Source of the DNA: Gammaproteobacteria bacterium
GTDB lineage: Bacteria > Pseudomonadota > Gammaproteobacteria > Chromatiales > Sedimenticolaceae
NCBI GenBank assembly: GCA_020445245.1
Contig: JAGRHB010000089.1
Coordinates: forward strand, 1 to 7,466
Reading direction: 5' to 3'
Length of the DNA: 7,466 bases
Position 1 is the first letter of the stretch; each line of letters starts with the position of its first letter. Shown piece after piece: positions 5,811 through 7,466 of this stretch. Below the pieces are notes generated by a model. It saw only the letters and a program-made list of their open reading frames with translations, was not told the DNA's origin and searched no databases. The position numbers and the translations under genes were made by a program.

Positions 5811-7142
5811 TTACTTGAGATTGGCACCAACCAGTTCGACCAGGCTCTCGATGGGAGTCGTCCACTGGGTACGCCCCGCGCCTGCCATCAGGTTTATGCG
5901 GCAGCTGCCGCAGGCAGTGACCACGGAGTCTGCGCCGGTCGCCTCGACCTGCTGGCGCTTGAGATCGAAGGCGGCATTGCGCATCGGCTCGGCCTTTTCC
6001 ATTACGAACAGGCCGGCACCTCCACCGCAGCAGAAATTGGCCGTCCGGTTGCTGGGCATCTCGCGCATGTCGACGCCCAGCGCCTCCAGCACTGCCCGCG
6101 GTTCGTCGAACACGCCGCCATGGCGGCCGATCTTGCAGGGGTCGTGATAGGTGACATGCTTGCCGGTACCGATGGGATTCAGCTGCAGGCGCCCGGCCAT
6201 GACTTCGCGGCCGAGAAACTCGGAAAGCGCCATGACCTCGAACGGCAGCGGCGCGCCATGCGCATTGGCACCCGCCCAGCGCAATGCCGGATAGGCGTGG
6301 CCGCACTCGGGCACAATCACCATTTTGGCGCCCAGTGCGATCGCCTGGCTGGTGATGCGCTCGGAGGCAGACTTCTGGACCTCGGAGTAGCCGGACAGCA
6401 GGCCAAAATTGGCACCCTCGAAGGCGCAGCTGTGGATGGTCCAGTCGAGACCAAGGTGGTTCATCACCTTCACCGTGGCTTCCAGCGCATCCTTGAACAA
6501 CAACACGTCGATCGTCGACGTCAGGACCAGGACGTCCGCCTTGGCCTTGTCGATCGGCACCTGGTGCCCTTTCGCGCGCAGCTCTTCAGCGGCCTGTCGA
6601 AGCTGGTCGGGTCCGACACCGAATACCGTCCCGCGGCTACCCTGTTCCTGCTCGACGGCGCGCAGACCGGCCGGTATCAGACCGGCGTGTGCGAGTCCTT
6701 CGCGGGTGACGTGCACCATGGCGGCGATATCTATCCCCATCGGACAGACAAGGCCGCAGCGTCCGCATTCGGTACAGGATTCGTACACCAGATGCTGGAT
6801 GGCCTCGAGATCCGCTTCTGTGATGTCGGGTTCGATCAGGCGATGCAGCCAGCGCAACGGGGCCTTCTCGCGGCGATAGTAACGTTTGAGCAGGTCGAGT
6901 TTGTGAATGGGGGTCAGTTCGGGGTCTTCCGTCTGGATATAGAACTGACAGGCCTCGGCACACAGGCCGCAGTGCACGCAGGATTCCAGTTGGGTGGCGT
7001 TGGAGGCATCGATCTTCGTGGAGAACACGGCCTTCAAGTGATTGACGCGCTCATTGTCCGGGCAGTCCGTCGGTCTGGCCATCTGCGGGAGCATCTTGAT
7101 CTGCTCGGCAAAACTGCGGAAGACATTCATATCGATGGCCAT
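5811..7142 (-). CDS. HdrD/DsrK/Isp2-like iron-sulfur protein (CCG domain)
   Basis: The 443-residue protein is soluble and has no signal peptide. Two 4Fe-4S motifs of the form C-x2-C-x2-C-x3-C lie at Cys55/58/61/65 and Cys123/126/129/133, the second followed by Pro. The C-terminal part holds a heterodisulfide-reductase-type CCG domain: Cys336, CCGGG at 371 to 375, and CGSC at 411 to 414, the pattern that binds a special 4Fe-4S cluster. The region before it (about 203 to 290) looks like a first CCG domain that has lost most cysteines, leaving only Cys239 and Cys280. HdrD, DsrK and hydrogenase-linked Isp2 proteins take electrons from, or pass them to, a membrane cytochrome b and handle thiols or disulfides. 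The upstream gene encodes exactly such a cytochrome, 34 bases away. The ribosome binding site AAAGGA (7151 to 7156) stands eight bases before the ATG. At 443 residues it seems short for DsrK. The physiological substrate is unknown. Confidence 0.88.
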   Translation of the reverse strand: MAIDMNVFRSFAEQIKMLPQMARPTDCPDNERVNHLKAVFSTKIDASNATQLESCVHCGLCAEACQFYIQTEDPELTPIHKLDLLKRYYRREKAPLRWLHRLIEPDITEADLEAIQHLVYESCTECGRCGLVCPMGIDIAAMVHVTREGLAHAGLIPAGLRAVEQEQGSRGTVFGVGPDQLRQAAEELRAKGHQVPIDKAKADVLVLTSTIDVLLFKDALEATVKVMNHLGLDWTIHSCAFEGANFGLLSGYSEVQKSASERITSQAIALGAKMVIVPECGHAYPALRWAGANAHGAPLPFEVMALSEFLGREVMAGRLQLNPIGTGKHVTYHDPCKIGRHGGVFDEPRAVLEALGVDMREMPSNRTANFCCGGGAGLFVMEKAEPMRNAAFDLKRQQVEATGADSVVTACGSCRINLMAGAGRTQWTTPIESLVELVGANLK

Positions 7143-7176
7143 GATCGAGTTCCTTTATGTTGACCCTGGGTCCCGC

Positions 7177-7466
7177 TCAGACGTTGACACCGCGCCGGCC
7201 GTAGTGCGCGCCCATGAAACCGCGACTGAACGGGAAGGTGAAGGTATGCATCAGTGCGCTGAATGGGAAATAGATCAGCAGCAGCTCGGCAAGAAAGAAA
7301 TGCGTGACCCGAAGTACCTCGTGTGACCTTGCCAGGGCGAGGCAGCCGGTCAGCATCACGAGAAAGATCAGAAGTGAGCCGATGTAATCTCCACGGTCCG
7401 AGATCGCCCGGGTGACCGGGTTGAGCATACGGTGCAGGATCAGCAGCATGAGACCAAGGAACGCTA
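7177..7466 (-). CDS. NarI/DsrM/Isp1-like membrane cytochrome b, C-terminal part
   Basis: The reading frame is open to the right edge, so only the last 95 residues are seen and the start is outside. The fragment contains the end of one membrane helix, then RMLNPVTRAISDRGDYIGSL, which is typical of nitrate-reductase gamma-type subunits. A helix LLIFLVMLTGCLALA follows, then a helix containing two histidines 18 residues apart (THFF at fragment residue 55 and LMH at 73). In E. coli NarI the haem ligands His187 and His205 have the same spacing, so these are likely haem b ligands. The protein would be an inner-membrane quinol-linked subunit that exchanges electrons with the iron-sulfur protein encoded directly downstream. 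DsrM, HdrE, TmcC and hydrogenase-associated Isp1 share this fold, and the fragment does not allow a choice among them. Confidence 0.85.
   Translation of the reverse strand, partial: AFLGLMLLILHRMLNPVTRAISDRGDYIGSLLIFLVMLTGCLALARSHEVLRVTHFFLAELLLIYFPFSALMHTFTFPFSRGFMGAHYGRRGVNV

Noticed and set aside
5709..7163. A 484-codon open frame on the plus strand opposite the iron-sulfur gene
   Set aside because: It is in phase with the HdrD-like gene and explained by the same codon avoidance. The minus-strand product has intact cysteine motifs, and the antisense product resembles nothing known.

Overview
The window looks like chromosomal DNA from a GC-rich gammaproteobacterium. The evidence is the Bax-type glucosaminidase, the DUF599 membrane protein, the PhaB-type reductase, and a CCG-domain iron-sulfur protein next to a NarI-like cytochrome b. 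That last pair recalls sulfur-oxidising or purple sulfur Gammaproteobacteria, but the lineage below class level is a guess. I see no insertion sequence, CRISPR array, tRNA, rRNA or prophage gene. Coding density is high, and the gene boundaries look intact.

Left part, plus strand. The window opens in the last 100 codons of an acetoacetyl-CoA reductase (PhaB-like SDR), closed by a strong intrinsic terminator. A 301-base gap follows, holding two competing hairpins, the terminator and a dyad in front of the next gene. Then come four genes in one direction with small gaps or overlaps: a LysR-type regulator, a DUF599 membrane protein, an AIG2-like gamma-glutamylcyclotransferase and an unrecognised protein with a diverged kinase-like C-terminal half. 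They could be one transcription unit; the last two overlap by 8 bases.

Right part, minus strand. Read from the right edge, the order is a NarI-gamma-like membrane cytochrome b (its start lies outside the window), an HdrD/DsrK/Isp2-like protein with two 4Fe-4S motifs and one complete CCG motif, and a strong terminator. After that come an exported NodB-type polysaccharide deacetylase and an exported Bax-type peptidoglycan glucosaminidase. The first pair probably moves electrons between the quinone pool and an unknown partner. The second pair acts in the cell envelope. The Bax gene and the kinase-like gene meet tail to tail with only two bases between their stop codons.

Most of the window is ordinary core or near-core genome. 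The parts most worth following are the kinase-like orphan gene with its neighbours, and the cytochrome b/CCG protein pair without a recognisable third partner. Nothing here proves a new system. Several very long antisense ORFs are explained by codon usage and were rejected.
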